Assembly: GCA_964537685.1 (NCBI GenBank)
Contig: CAZICM010000014.1
Location: forward strand, 1 to 64,000
Length of the DNA stretch: 64,000 bases
Source of the DNA: CAZICM01 sp964537685
Lineage (GTDB): Bacteria > Myxococcota_A > Polyangia > Polyangiales > Polyangiaceae
Direction of reading: 5' to 3'
Shown here piece after piece: positions 24,543 through 33,188 of the stretch (the first letter of the stretch is position 1; each line of letters starts with the position of its first letter). The position numbers and the translations under genes were made by a program. Under the pieces are notes generated by a model, which saw only the letters and a program-made list of their open reading frames with translations, had not been told where the DNA came from and searched no databases.

Positions 24543-25857
24543 TTTCAACGCTTCGGATTGTGGCCGTTCCAGGGCCAAACAAGCCGATAATCAGCTCTGC
24601 GCCTTCGGCCAAATTCGCATCTAGGCTTCTTCCGCCCTCGAGAGAAACTGTCTTGAGCGATGCGCGTTCGCCGGCCGGGCTGCGAATCGATACAAACAAG
24701 TGTCCGGTTGGCATTCCAAGGGTGAGCCGATCTCCCGGCCCTGCGCCGCACTGAAACGATTTCTTCCCTGATAGAGCTCCCTTGGTTTTTTCGGTGCAGT
24801 TGCTTTTCACAAAAGCTTCGCCTGCAGTTTCCGCCCGCGCGGCCGCGATCACACTTCCGCCCTTGACGACCTCAATATCGTCGAATTCAACGTTGCCGCT
24901 TCCAAGCGCGCCCACCGCAATATAAGGGCCGCTGGCTCCGGGCGGTGCGGTAAGCGTGGTTTCCTTCGAGCCTTTTTCTCCCGCTGCGGCTTTCCATTTG
25001 AGCATCGTTTCTTCTGACTCAGGATCTTCCACCGTGCGCATCGCCACATAGAGCTCGACCGCGCTTTCAGCCTTGTATTTCAGGCGAATCACGGCCTCAT
25101 CGCCCGTGGACAAAAGAGAAGGAGATGCCGGCGCGTAGCTGCCATTGAGCTTGATCAGCCAGCGTTTTCCGCCTTCCAGGCGAATCTTGTCGGCCGGGCC
25201 CCGGAATGCATCGCGCGCGCCTTCATCTTTGGATGTCACCTTTGCCGCGCCCGCTTCACCGCCAAAGCTGAGCGATGAAGCGTCAATGCGCGCGAGCTTG
25301 TCGCCTTCCACAATCGTTGACGGTTCAGCCTTGGGAGGCACTGTTCCAGGCGCAGCAGCTTTGGATGTGCCCGCGTTGGGATCGAGAGAACGGTGAAGCG
25401 CGATCACGTCGTCGTAGAACTTATCGACGGTCGCTGGATCGTTGAATTTGCGGCTATCCCAAAGCTTTACAAGCTGAGTCATGATGTCGGCGAGGACGCG
25501 ATCGCGCGCGGCATGATCTTTTTGGGGCACTTTGCAGGCGTTGTATTCCTGGCAGAGGCGGGCTCGTTCGCTCTTAAGCGCTTTCACAAGAGAGTCGACA
25601 GCCTTAATCGCCTCATCGCGACGGGCTTTATGAGCGTCGCTGCCCGTGTGTTTGAGCGCGCCTTCAACGCTAAACGCTTCGAAGTCGCGGGCAGCGCTTT
25701 CGCAGTCCTCCGATTGAATGATGCCAATGGGCGATGGACAGGAGATCTCTTTTTGCTGGGCTGATGCAGGCGTGCCTTCCTGAGATTGCGAAGAGCCACA
25801 TGCAGCGGTGAGAACGAGAGCCGTAAGGCCAAAGGTTGAGCGCATTCGGGTGGACAT
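24523..25857 (-). CDS. Putative lipoprotein (444 aa), unknown function
   Basis: ATG 25857 begins a signal peptide ending LVLTAAC (Cys20), a clear lipobox. An alternative ATG four codons later would keep the same signal. The N-terminal half has a helical region (RDEAIKAVDSLVKALKSERARLCQEYNACKVP) with paired Cys. The C-terminal half (from about 200) looks like two beta-sandwich modules: FRGPADKIRLEGGKRWLIKL to NVEFDDIEVVKGG resembles a carbohydrate-binding-type jelly roll, and ERASLKTVSLEGG to TIRSVEIRSLAK closes the protein. It is probably a periplasmic or outer-membrane lipoprotein. No catalytic motif was seen. Confidence 0.75.
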   Translation of the reverse strand: MSTRMRSTFGLTALVLTAACGSSQSQEGTPASAQQKEISCPSPIGIIQSEDCESAARDFEAFSVEGALKHTGSDAHKARRDEAIKAVDSLVKALKSERARLCQEYNACKVPQKDHAARDRVLADIMTQLVKLWDSRKFNDPATVDKFYDDVIALHRSLDPNAGTSKAAAPGTVPPKAEPSTIVEGDKLARIDASSLSFGGEAGAAKVTSKDEGARDAFRGPADKIRLEGGKRWLIKLNGSYAPASPSLLSTGDEAVIRLKYKAESAVELYVAMRTVEDPESEETMLKWKAAAGEKGSKETTLTAPPGASGPYIAVGALGSGNVEFDDIEVVKGGSVIAAARAETAGEAFVKSNCTEKTKGALSGKKSFQCGAGPGDRLTLGMPTGHLFVSIRSPAGERASLKTVSLEGGRSLDANLAEGAELIIGLFGPGTATIRSVEIRSLAK

Positions 25858-25911
25858 CACGGCGAAAAAGGTAAACCAAGGTCTTTGTTTTTTGGGGACT
25901 TTGCACAAGGG

Positions 25912-25940
25912 TTGCGCTTGTCGCCGGGATTGGATACAAG
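25912..25940 (+). promoter_or_regulatory. Candidate tRNA-Gly promoter
   Basis: TTGCGC (25912-25917), a 17-base spacer, then TACAAG (25935-25940). The expected transcription start near 25947 lies about 12 bases before the mature tRNA 5' end, a normal distance. Confidence 0.4.
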
Positions 25941-25958
25941 CGGGATGTTGTTGCGGTT

Positions 25959-26034
25959 GCGGGACTAGCTCAGTTGGTAGAGCATCAGCTTCCCAAGCTG
26001 AGGGTCGCGGGTTCGAATCCCGTGTCCCGCTCCA
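25959..26034 (+). tRNA. tRNA-Gly (anticodon CCC)
   Basis: A full cloverleaf is visible. The acceptor stem GCGGGAC pairs with GTCCCGC, the D arm contains AGCTCAGTTGGTAGAGC, and the anticodon stem TCAGC/GCTGA encloses loop TTCCCAA with anticodon CCC. The T arm is GCGGG-TTCGAAT-CCCGT, and the CCA end is encoded (26032-26034). It reads GGG glycine codons. No integrase or duplicated 3' end was seen nearby. Confidence 0.97.
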
Positions 26035-26087
26035 AGTGTGAATGCGGCAAGCGTTGAATAGGCTTCAGACCATCGATCCGTTGAGTT

Positions 26088-26142
26088 GGATAGAAGCTGA
26101 ATAAAAGCTGGATAAAAGCTGAATAAAAGCTGAATAGAAGCT
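26088..26142 (+). repeat. Five tandem 11-bp repeats
   Basis: Units GGATAGAAGCT, GAATAAAAGCT, GGATAAAAGCT, GAATAAAAGCT and GAATAGAAGCT follow one another without gaps between the tRNA-Gly gene and the gene at 26227. The 11-base period equals about one helical turn. Function is unknown; a short satellite, a transcription-factor array or a by-product of replication slippage are all possible. Confidence 0.9.
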
Positions 26143-26226
26143 GAACAAACGAAGCCGCTCTTGGAGCTTTCTTTCTCCGATGGTGTGATAGCGTCGGCTT
26201 CGGCGCTCTACGCGAAGGAGGCAGGC

Positions 26227-27279
26227 GTGCATTGGTATCGGTGGGTTTCAGGGATTCTTGCGTTTTCCGCGCTATCGCTCGCGGACGGTGCCGCCTTTGC
26301 TCAGTCGGATGAAGAGAAGGCTGCCGCGCGTGCGCTTGCAAAACAGGGGGCTGAAGCCTTTGCCGAGGGCAAGCATGCGGATGCGCTCGATCTCATGACG
26401 AGAGCCGAGGCCATCATTCATGCTCCAACGCACCTGCTCTACATTGCGCGCTCGCAGGCGGCGCTGGGCAAATTGGTCGCGGCCAAGGAAACCTATCTCA
26501 AGGTGATCCGGGAGGAGCTTGCATCGGGCGCGCCCAAGGCGTTTAAAGACGCGCAAGATCAAGCCAAGCAGGAGTCCGCGGCGATTGAGCCCCGCATCGC
26601 TTCGCTGCGCATCGCGCTCGAGAATCCATCAAGCCGAAAAGTAACGGTGAAAATGGACGGGCAGCCTGTGTCTGCGGCGCTTATCGGCGTTCACCGCCCT
26701 GTCGATCCGGGCAAGCATGTTGTCGTTGCGTATCCCGTTGGCGGGAGCCCTGTAGAGCAGCCGGTTGAGCTCAAGGATGGCGAGAAGGGCGATGTCAAAC
26801 TGGTCATCACGGCTGAGCTTGGTTCGGGCGTGCCGCTGAGCGCGACCGATGATCCGGATGCTGGTTCAAAGCCGAAGGATTCGGGCACAAAGCCGGGTTC
26901 TGGAGGAGGGATTCCGGGCCTTGCGATTGCAGGAATCGCAACGGGTGCGGTTGGTCTTGGCGGTGTTGTCGTGGGGGCTATTTTTATGGCGAAGCGCGGC
27001 AAGCTTTCATCAGAGGCCGATCAGAAGACCGAAAACTGCGAGAAGGCGATGTCGTGCCCGGTGCCCTTGCAGAACGAGATTCGCGATTTGGACAGCCAAG
27101 CCGCTCAGGCGGGCACAATCGGCGTGATTGGACTCGTTGCGGGCGGCGTGCTGCTTGCGGGCGGTGCGACGATGGCCGTGCTTGGATTCACGTCGAAAAA
27201 GCCTCAGCCAAAGCCCGCGTCCGCATGGGTTGCGCCGTGGATTTCGCCGGCCGGCGTTGGCTTGGTTGGCGCGTTCTGA
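26227..27279 (+). CDS. TPR/PEGA-type envelope protein with two membrane segments (paralogue A)
   Basis: A 350-residue protein. The start is GTG 26227, set by GAAGGAGG five bases upstream, and it gives a clean signal peptide (WVSGILAFSALSLADGAAFAQ). A TPR-like helical region follows (AKQGAEAFAEGKHADALDLM, ARSQAALGKLVAAKETYLKV, about 35-105). Then comes a PEGA-like beta domain (KVTVKMDGQPVSAALIGVH, VDPGKHVVVAYPVGG), a low-complexity linker, two hydrophobic segments (about 240-260 and 300-330) with two Cys between them, and a C-terminus PWISPAGVGLVGAF. Two paralogues in the window (36504-37511 and 41561-42562) share this layout, each next to a Ser/Thr kinase; this one is convergent with the kinase at 27359. 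Confidence 0.8.
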   Translation: MHWYRWVSGILAFSALSLADGAAFAQSDEEKAAARALAKQGAEAFAEGKHADALDLMTRAEAIIHAPTHLLYIARSQAALGKLVAAKETYLKVIREELASGAPKAFKDAQDQAKQESAAIEPRIASLRIALENPSSRKVTVKMDGQPVSAALIGVHRPVDPGKHVVVAYPVGGSPVEQPVELKDGEKGDVKLVITAELGSGVPLSATDDPDAGSKPKDSGTKPGSGGGIPGLAIAGIATGAVGLGGVVVGAIFMAKRGKLSSEADQKTENCEKAMSCPVPLQNEIRDLDSQAAQAGTIGVIGLVAGGVLLAGGATMAVLGFTSKKPQPKPASAWVAPWISPAGVGLVGAF

Positions 27280-27311
27280 TCGGGATCGATACGGCTGCGG
27301 CTATGTTTGGA

Positions 27312-27343
27312 GGGTGTTCTGCAGAGCGCGCTGTAGAACACCC
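27312..27343. terminator. Long hairpin between convergent genes
   Basis: GGGTGTTCT and AGAACACCC form perfect 9-base arms; the inner GCAG/CTGT extends the stem to 13 pairs (one G-T), leaving a 6-base loop. It sits in the 79-base gap between the TPR/PEGA gene and the kinase gene, so it could terminate both. No U-run follows on either strand, so it may act as an RNA 3'-end stabiliser rather than a classical terminator. Confidence 0.6.
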
Positions 27344-27358
27344 AATCAATCAATACAA

Positions 27359-28852
27359 TCAATAACCAAAATCGCCTGGAACGGGCTTTGTCGTGGGCTT
27401 TGTTGTCGGCGTAACGGGAGGTTTCTTCCCGCCGCCCGCTGTGCCTGGCGTGCGAGCCGCTGTTGCGGCGCTCGGCGTTTCAACGGCCACACTCGAGGTG
27501 GGTGCTGCGCTTTCAGGCGGCGCAGCAGAAGCAGGGGCTTGTGTTTCCGTGGGTGTGGGCGCTGTGTCCGGCGTCGGTGTTGCCGATGTTGCCGTGACAA
27601 CCGCGACCGCTGAAGCCGACGGCGTTGAAGCGTTCACAGGCTTTGGCTGCGAACGCGTCATAAAAAAGATGGCCGCTCCGCCGCCGCCGAGAAGCGCAAT
27701 CACCGCGGCGGCGATAACGCCGGCGGCCAAGCCCGAACGCGGAGGTTTTGCGACTTGCTGGCCTGACTGCGAGGCATTTCCCCAAGCGTTTGCGGTTTGC
27801 TGAGCTTGGGGAAGAGGCGTAACTGCAAGCGGATTCGGAGCTTGCCCGCCTGTTCCCGATGCCGTGGCCCAGGGGGGCTGGCTTTGCGTGAGCTGTGAAG
27901 GCGCGGCTCCGGGAATGGCGGGACGCTGCATACCACCCGTGGGCGGCACGGTTGGCGAGCGGCCTTGGCCCAGCGGCATCGCGTTCACGCCCACGCGCGA
28001 CGCCATCCATGCCATCAAAGCTTCTTTGAATTCGGCGCACGTTTGAAAACGCTGCGGAGGTTCGCGCGCCATCGCCTTCTGAATGATCGCCGTGAATTCG
28101 GGATCTAAATCCGGCGCGTATTGCTGAGGCGGCGGCGCGGGCTCGAGCACAATCTTAAATAGAAGCTCGTTAAAGGTTTGAGCTTGAAACGGAACCTGCC
28201 CGGTTACGGCCTGATACAGAAGCACGCCAAGCGCATAAATATCGCTTCGCGCATCGATCGCTGATGTCCCGCGGGCTTGTTCGGGCGACATGTAATAGGG
28301 CGTGCCGACGACCGCGCCCGCCCTTGTCATGTTCATTTCTTCAGACGACTGCGCGAATTTCGAAACACCAAAGTCGAGAATCTTAACGAAGTCGGGGATG
28401 CCGTTTTTCATCGGCAAGAGGAAGATATTATCCGGCTTGAGATCGCGGTGAATGATGCCCGCGTTGTGGGCCGCGTAGAGCGCGTCGAGCACTTGCGCCA
28501 TCACAGGGACAATCATTAAAGGCCCGATTCTTCCCGACCTTTTGATGCGGGCACCCAGCGTTTCGCCCTCGAGGTACTCCATCACCATGTAGCGCGTGCC
28601 ATCGTGCAGAACGCCCATGTCCAGCACTTCGCAGATATGATCCGAGCCAATTTGCGCCGCGGCTTGCGCTTCACGCTCAAAACGCTTGACGGCCTCTTCC
28701 TGGCTCGAGACGGATGCGTGCAGCAGCTTGATAGCGACGCGCCGGCGAATTCTCGTGTTTTCGCCTTCGTAAACAGCGCCCATGCCACCCGTGCCGAGCT
28801 CGCGCACGATGCGGTACTTGTTGTCGAGAATAGTGCCGATGGCCGGTTTCAT
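27359..28852 (-). CDS. Hanks-type Ser/Thr protein kinase, single membrane segment (kinase 1)
   Basis: A 497-residue protein. ATG 28852 starts MKPAIGTILDNKYRIVRELG. The kinase domain covers about 13-285: Gly loop GTGGMG, catalytic Lys42 (VAIKLL), HRDLKPDN (135-142), DFG (160-162), GTPYYMSPEQ. All core residues are intact. A Pro/Gln-rich linker leads to a membrane segment (about 375-398, AAGVIAAAVIALLGGGGAAIFF), then an external Ala/Pro/Thr-rich tail of about 100 residues without a recognisable sensor domain. It is an inner-membrane kinase of the kind abundant in myxobacterial signalling; the substrate is unknown. It is convergent with the TPR/PEGA gene, separated by a hairpin. Confidence 0.93.
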   Translation of the reverse strand: MKPAIGTILDNKYRIVRELGTGGMGAVYEGENTRIRRRVAIKLLHASVSSQEEAVKRFEREAQAAAQIGSDHICEVLDMGVLHDGTRYMVMEYLEGETLGARIKRSGRIGPLMIVPVMAQVLDALYAAHNAGIIHRDLKPDNIFLLPMKNGIPDFVKILDFGVSKFAQSSEEMNMTRAGAVVGTPYYMSPEQARGTSAIDARSDIYALGVLLYQAVTGQVPFQAQTFNELLFKIVLEPAPPPQQYAPDLDPEFTAIIQKAMAREPPQRFQTCAEFKEALMAWMASRVGVNAMPLGQGRSPTVPPTGGMQRPAIPGAAPSQLTQSQPPWATASGTGGQAPNPLAVTPLPQAQQTANAWGNASQSGQQVAKPPRSGLAAGVIAAAVIALLGGGGAAIFFMTRSQPKPVNASTPSASAVAVVTATSATPTPDTAPTPTETQAPASAAPPESAAPTSSVAVETPSAATAARTPGTAGGGKKPPVTPTTKPTTKPVPGDFGY

Positions 28853-29092
28853 GCGGAGCGCCTTTGACAGGAGACGAAAGAGCAAAGCCTCTGCGGCTCA
28901 GCTCAGCCTATCACGGTCATTCGCAAGGGCATAGTCCGCGTAGGCCGCCGATGATGCTGATGAAAATCGGCCGTTTGGAATAGGCGCCGGCAGGGCTGAA
29001 ATCGGGGTTGGACAGCGCCCAGAAGCCCCGCAGTAAAAATCCGATTTTCGCATGCGCCGAAATGGACGGCCTTCGTGATAAGGTCGCCCCGT

Positions 29093-31630
29093 ATGGCGCT
29101 CTACGAGCTGTCGATCGAACGGGCTCACGTTCAAGAGGCGGAGAGGCTCGTCTCACTGGAAGGCCGCGGATATCCGACGCTGGTCATGAACTGGGAGTCT
29201 CGTATTTTCGAGCAACCGTGGACTACAACGGTTGTGCTTGATTATACGATTGCATTACCTCCTCTTATGTTGGGGCAGGGGACGTTTAACGAGGTGCGCG
29301 TGGCCGCTTATGTGGGCGGCGCGGCGACGAAGTTTCTCTATTTCGGCACGGAAATGACGGCCAATGTGCCTCGCGTGGGCCCCGAAATGGAAAACGTGAT
29401 CGCTCCCGCCAAGGCGTATCAAGAGTTTCGCCTCGAGGAACTGACTTGCCCTGTTCCCTATCTAAAACTGATTCAGGCAACGCCTCGGATCTACGGCAAT
29501 GGCGCGCAGGACTACTACAGTCCGCCCATCAAAGTAGAGCGTTACGACGGCGTTGCGGGGCCTGAGCACATCGCCGACTTTTTCCCTGCGATCGTCGCCA
29601 ATCTAGAGGGTGTACGCGGCCCGATGCTCACCGATCCTCACCGCGGCGGCCAGTGGATCGGCTCGCGCTATCTGGGCGTGCAGGCGATCGCCATCTTGCG
29701 GCAGGGCAAGGTCGTTGGCTTGCACCGAAGGCTGGGCCGCCCCGACAAGGATGTCATCCCCCCTGAAGTCAAACAGCGCGATCCAAGCCTCGACATCAAC
29801 AAGTCCGCATGGGTGGCGATCGATATCGGCGCGCAGTCGACGGTCGTTGCGGTCCGCAGTGACAGAGGCGGCGCCGAGCTGCTGAGAATCGGAGCGATTC
29901 AGCCTGTTTCCGTGCCTGCCGACCATGAATCGCCGAGCGAAATTGCGTTTGAAAATCTTTCGCGGGCCATCAAGGCATGGCGCGACCGCGTGATCCTTCC
30001 GACCACCCGCTGGGAAGACGTAACCGTGGGGTTTGCGGCGAAGGCGGTGCGCACCCGCAGCGGTCCAGATTTACCCGAGCGCGCGGCCAGCGTTGTCACT
30101 CAGCTTCCGCTGCTCCGCGAGCGCGTCGAACGCAAGGAAAACTTTAAATTCCGCGGCCACAGCGATCTCGATACCAGCGAACTGCTCAAGAGGCCGGCGC
30201 CGCCTTTTATCGATGAAGAAGGCATCGGCGCCCACGATCCTTTCGATCCAGTCGAGCTTTACGCTTACTTCGTCGGACTGCATGTCAATCATCGCCTGCG
30301 CGGCCTTCACACGCGCTACGCGGTGGCCATGCCAACAGGCTGGTCGCCGGATCGCCGGGCGAGCGTGCTTGTCGCCATCAGGAGAGGCATTTTCCGCAGC
30401 CTTCCCGCTGGAATGCTCGAGTATCACGACTTGGATGCCCTTCAGGTTGTAGATGCCGGTCCCAGCGCTGTTCCATTTGCAGCCTTTGCATTCCGCGCGT
30501 TTGGCATTTCTCCCCGGGGCGACAACGTACCGTTCTGCGCGATTGATGCCGGTGCGAGCGAAACAGGCGTTGTGTGCGGCATCCTAAGAAGCGCCAAGCT
30601 GGATGAGCGCGATCAGAATGTCGATCGCGTCATCGAATATCTCGAGCCCTCCGCGCTTCCTTGGTTCGGCGGAGAACGGCTTCTGCACAGGCTGGCGTAC
30701 CGCGTGTACGTGGCGAATCAGTCGGCGATGAGAGAGCTGGATATCCCCATGGAAAAGCCGGCCGAGGAGCCCTCATTTGAAAACGCCGATGCGATGATGC
30801 TGTCGACATCGCCCGAGGCGAGAGCGAATACGCAAATTCTAAAAGACATTCTCCGCCCTCTGCTCGAGTCTGTGAAAGGCCAAAAGCTTTCAGACAAAAT
30901 TCGTTTGTGTGCCAACGATGGCGCGATCAAGGACGTGTTCCTCAACATCGAACGCGATGCGCTCGCGGAGCGGCTCAATCAATGGATGAACGAAGGCGTG
31001 TCGCAAATCCGCAGCATCATCGAAACCGCAATTCCAAAGATTGGGCGCGATCCCAATCCCTATGATGGGTTTCATGTTTTGTTGGGAGGCCGGATGGGCT
31101 TGCATCCCGGGATGGCGGAGCATCTGCAGAAAGTCCTCCCCGAATGCGTGAAGGTTCACCGGTTCAAAGAGCCTGACAGCGCGAATATCACCGCACCCAC
31201 GGTCAAAACAGCCTGCGCGCTCGGCGTACTTTCGATGCGCTTCGATCGCGTGGCTGCCGGGCTACGGAGCGAAAAGCGCGATGTGTTCCGGTTCCGCGTA
31301 GGACGTTCGCGCCACGGCCAGCTCGCGGATGTGCTCGATCCTTCGGTCGATTACGATACATGGCGTGAAATGGGCGCCTGCACGAGGCCAGATGTCGAAG
31401 TGCTGTTCATGGCGGCCCAGGACGACGGTGAAGTGGCGGCGGACGATCCGAGGGTGCGGCGCGCGACGTGTTCGTTTAGCGCGACATCCGTTGGCAAGCG
31501 CCTGTATGTGCGGGCGGTTGCGCCTTCTCGTGTTGAGCTGGCCGTTGGTCCGCCGGGCGGCGAACCAGAGCGCAATGCTCCGCGCTGGGGGATCGATCTC
31601 AATACCGGTACGGCGGAAGCACTTCGCTAG
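29093..31630 (+). CDS. Hsp70-like ATPase (845 aa)
   Basis: Actin/Hsp70-fold signatures are visible. The phosphate-1 motif WVAIDIGAQSTVVAV is near residue 240, the phosphate-2-like FCAIDAGASETGVVCG near 481, and the adenosine-binding-like VLLGGRMGLHPGMAEHL near 661, followed by APTVKTACALGVL. The N-terminal 235 residues and the C-terminal roughly 140 residues are not Hsp70-like; the N-terminus is beta-rich (VLDYTIALPPLMLGQGTFNEVRV). There is no recognisable DnaK substrate-binding domain. ATG 29093 was chosen over a GTG six codons upstream. The gene stands alone, divergent from kinase 1, and ends seven bases before the convergent next gene. It could be a chaperone-like or virulence-associated divergent Hsp70; the function is unknown. 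Confidence 0.75.
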   Translation: MALYELSIERAHVQEAERLVSLEGRGYPTLVMNWESRIFEQPWTTTVVLDYTIALPPLMLGQGTFNEVRVAAYVGGAATKFLYFGTEMTANVPRVGPEMENVIAPAKAYQEFRLEELTCPVPYLKLIQATPRIYGNGAQDYYSPPIKVERYDGVAGPEHIADFFPAIVANLEGVRGPMLTDPHRGGQWIGSRYLGVQAIAILRQGKVVGLHRRLGRPDKDVIPPEVKQRDPSLDINKSAWVAIDIGAQSTVVAVRSDRGGAELLRIGAIQPVSVPADHESPSEIAFENLSRAIKAWRDRVILPTTRWEDVTVGFAAKAVRTRSGPDLPERAASVVTQLPLLRERVERKENFKFRGHSDLDTSELLKRPAPPFIDEEGIGAHDPFDPVELYAYFVGLHVNHRLRGLHTRYAVAMPTGWSPDRRASVLVAIRRGIFRSLPAGMLEYHDLDALQVVDAGPSAVPFAAFAFRAFGISPRGDNVPFCAIDAGASETGVVCGILRSAKLDERDQNVDRVIEYLEPSALPWFGGERLLHRLAYRVYVANQSAMRELDIPMEKPAEEPSFENADAMMLSTSPEARANTQILKDILRPLLESVKGQKLSDKIRLCANDGAIKDVFLNIERDALAERLNQWMNEGVSQIRSIIETAIPKIGRDPNPYDGFHVLLGGRMGLHPGMAEHLQKVLPECVKVHRFKEPDSANITAPTVKTACALGVLSMRFDRVAAGLRSEKRDVFRFRVGRSRHGQLADVLDPSVDYDTWREMGACTRPDVEVLFMAAQDDGEVAADDPRVRRATCSFSATSVGKRLYVRAVAPSRVELAVGPPGGEPERNAPRWGIDLNTGTAEALR

Positions 31631-31637
31631 CTGTTCA

Positions 31638-32870
31638 TCACGACGAGCCCCGCTTGCGCTTCAAATAGAAAAAGTCGCGAGGCGAGGGCTCGACGGTGTA
31701 GTCCCACTTATCGAATTCAACTCCAGGAATCAGCGATGAAGCCGCGAGAGGCGGTTTGGTTTGATCTTTGTGTTCGTACATCAAAAAGCGCGGATAAGCG
31801 TGATTCACATCCAACTGGGCCACGCTCACCGCACCTGCCGCCTTCATCGCGATACCCAGCGCTTGCACCGTGACCGCTTCACCCAGCGCGTAAAACAAGA
31901 TCGTCCCGCGCTTGTCCACGCCCACCGCGGAACGCCGGATAATTGTTTCTCCACTGACCGTCGCGCCCCAATTGCGGTTGTATTCTGAAAGGTTGGGATT
32001 CAGCTCGCCGTCTTCCACCAAACAGGGCGGAGTCTGGCGGTACGCATTCATATCCGCCTCGGATTCCTTGAGCGCGGGCCATGTACCAATGCGCACCGAC
32101 CCATCCTTGTACAGGCCCACGGTGCAGGCGATATCGCGCGGAGGCAGATAGGTTTCACCAGCCACCATCATCCCATAATGGCCGTGCATTGCTTTAAAAC
32201 CGCCGTTAAACGCGGCAATTAAATCGGCGCCGTCCTCTTTTTCAACCAAGCCTTTTCGTTGGTCATCGGCCACGGTGGTCGATGCGGGCTCTTTCGTTCC
32301 GGGCATTAAGCGCAGATCCGTACGCGATAGATCGATCGCCACGATCGCGACCGCGGCAAACGATCGCTTTGGATCTGGATGCACGAGGCTCTTGTACATC
32401 AGCGCTGGGCCTTCAGCGTCTTTGGCCTCCAAAGCGCTGCGCATAGCGACCCAAGAGCCATCTCCTTTGGCGGCCACATTTTCAAAGGGCACCGGGTAGG
32501 CCGCCGGAGGGAAATTCAGCGCCTCCTTCTCTTGATCTTGAGGCTTCTCGGCGGCGTCGGCGCCTGTATCCGGAGTGCCACTTTGAACGGCAGTTTTCAC
32601 CTCGGAGGGCGGAGCCTCCCAAAAGGTTTTTGGAGGCGCATCCTCGTAGCGCCACCGGTTCATCGCATCGGCGATTCCGTACGCCACATCTTCGGCCCAA
32701 GCGACAGGCGCGGGCCCCACAACGGCCCGCACACCATCGGCCAGCGCCGGACCAAAACCCGGCACATGATGGATGCACAGCCACATACCTTCCACAGCGA
32801 TTGCAGTGCAGGCGAGGCCGATAATGACGCGGCGTAAACGTGTTGGGCGGGGATGAATGGATTTGGCCAA
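31638..32870 (-). CDS. Phosphodiester glycosidase (NAGPA)-like protein, membrane anchored
   Basis: A 410-residue protein with an N-terminal hydrophobic anchor (VIIGLACTAIAVEGMWLCI). The C-terminal half matches the phosphodiester-glycosidase domain: VAIVAIDLSRTDLRLMPGTKEP, DLIAAFNGGFKAMHGHYGMMV, GTILFYALGEAVTVQALGIAM, VSVAQLDVNHAYPRFL. In animals this domain uncovers mannose-6-phosphate tags; in bacteria it acts in envelope or exopolysaccharide contexts and is poorly characterised. The only start that keeps the anchor is TTG at 32870. It ends seven bases from the Hsp70-like gene, convergent. Confidence 0.8.
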   Translation of the reverse strand: MAKSIHPRPTRLRRVIIGLACTAIAVEGMWLCIHHVPGFGPALADGVRAVVGPAPVAWAEDVAYGIADAMNRWRYEDAPPKTFWEAPPSEVKTAVQSGTPDTGADAAEKPQDQEKEALNFPPAAYPVPFENVAAKGDGSWVAMRSALEAKDAEGPALMYKSLVHPDPKRSFAAVAIVAIDLSRTDLRLMPGTKEPASTTVADDQRKGLVEKEDGADLIAAFNGGFKAMHGHYGMMVAGETYLPPRDIACTVGLYKDGSVRIGTWPALKESEADMNAYRQTPPCLVEDGELNPNLSEYNRNWGATVSGETIIRRSAVGVDKRGTILFYALGEAVTVQALGIAMKAAGAVSVAQLDVNHAYPRFLMYEHKDQTKPPLAASSLIPGVEFDKWDYTVEPSPRDFFYLKRKRGSS

Positions 32871-33188
32871 AGCGCTTATGAGTCTAGCTTCCGCGTACGA
32901 TTCCGGGAAAGTTCCGCGAATATTTTAAGGCGCAGCTTGCCGAAAAACCCGTGGACATCCAGCTCGCGATTATGCGCTGCGCATGAAAACAACTGATCGC
33001 TAAAAGGCGATGCCTGGTAATCTGGCCGGCGATCAAAATCACGCGCTTCTCAGGATTCCACGCACGGGCAGAAGCGGCAGACTTTGTATGCGGACGCCCT
33101 TTAGGCCAGAGCCTTTAGATGGATTCGCCGCTTGCGGCCTGTGCTTTCGGAATGAACGAAGGAGCGCATTGCCTATGAGGGTTCTGCC
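32871..33188. other. Gene-free 318-base divergent region
   Basis: It lies between the divergent phosphodiester-glycosidase-like and aldehyde dehydrogenase genes, so it should hold both promoters, but I find no convincing -35/-10 pair. It contains a 13-base palindrome, ATGCGC-T-GCGCAT (32972-32984), and a small hairpin ATCGC/GCGAT (32996-33011). Just before the dehydrogenase start there is GAAGGAG followed by a tiny frame, MRVLP, whose TGA overlaps the ATG at 33189; this may be chance. Confidence 0.5.

Noticed and set aside
25959..26142. Tandem repeats after the tRNA as an integrated-element attachment site
   Set aside because: No integrase gene, no copy of the tRNA 3' end and no mobile genes were found nearby.
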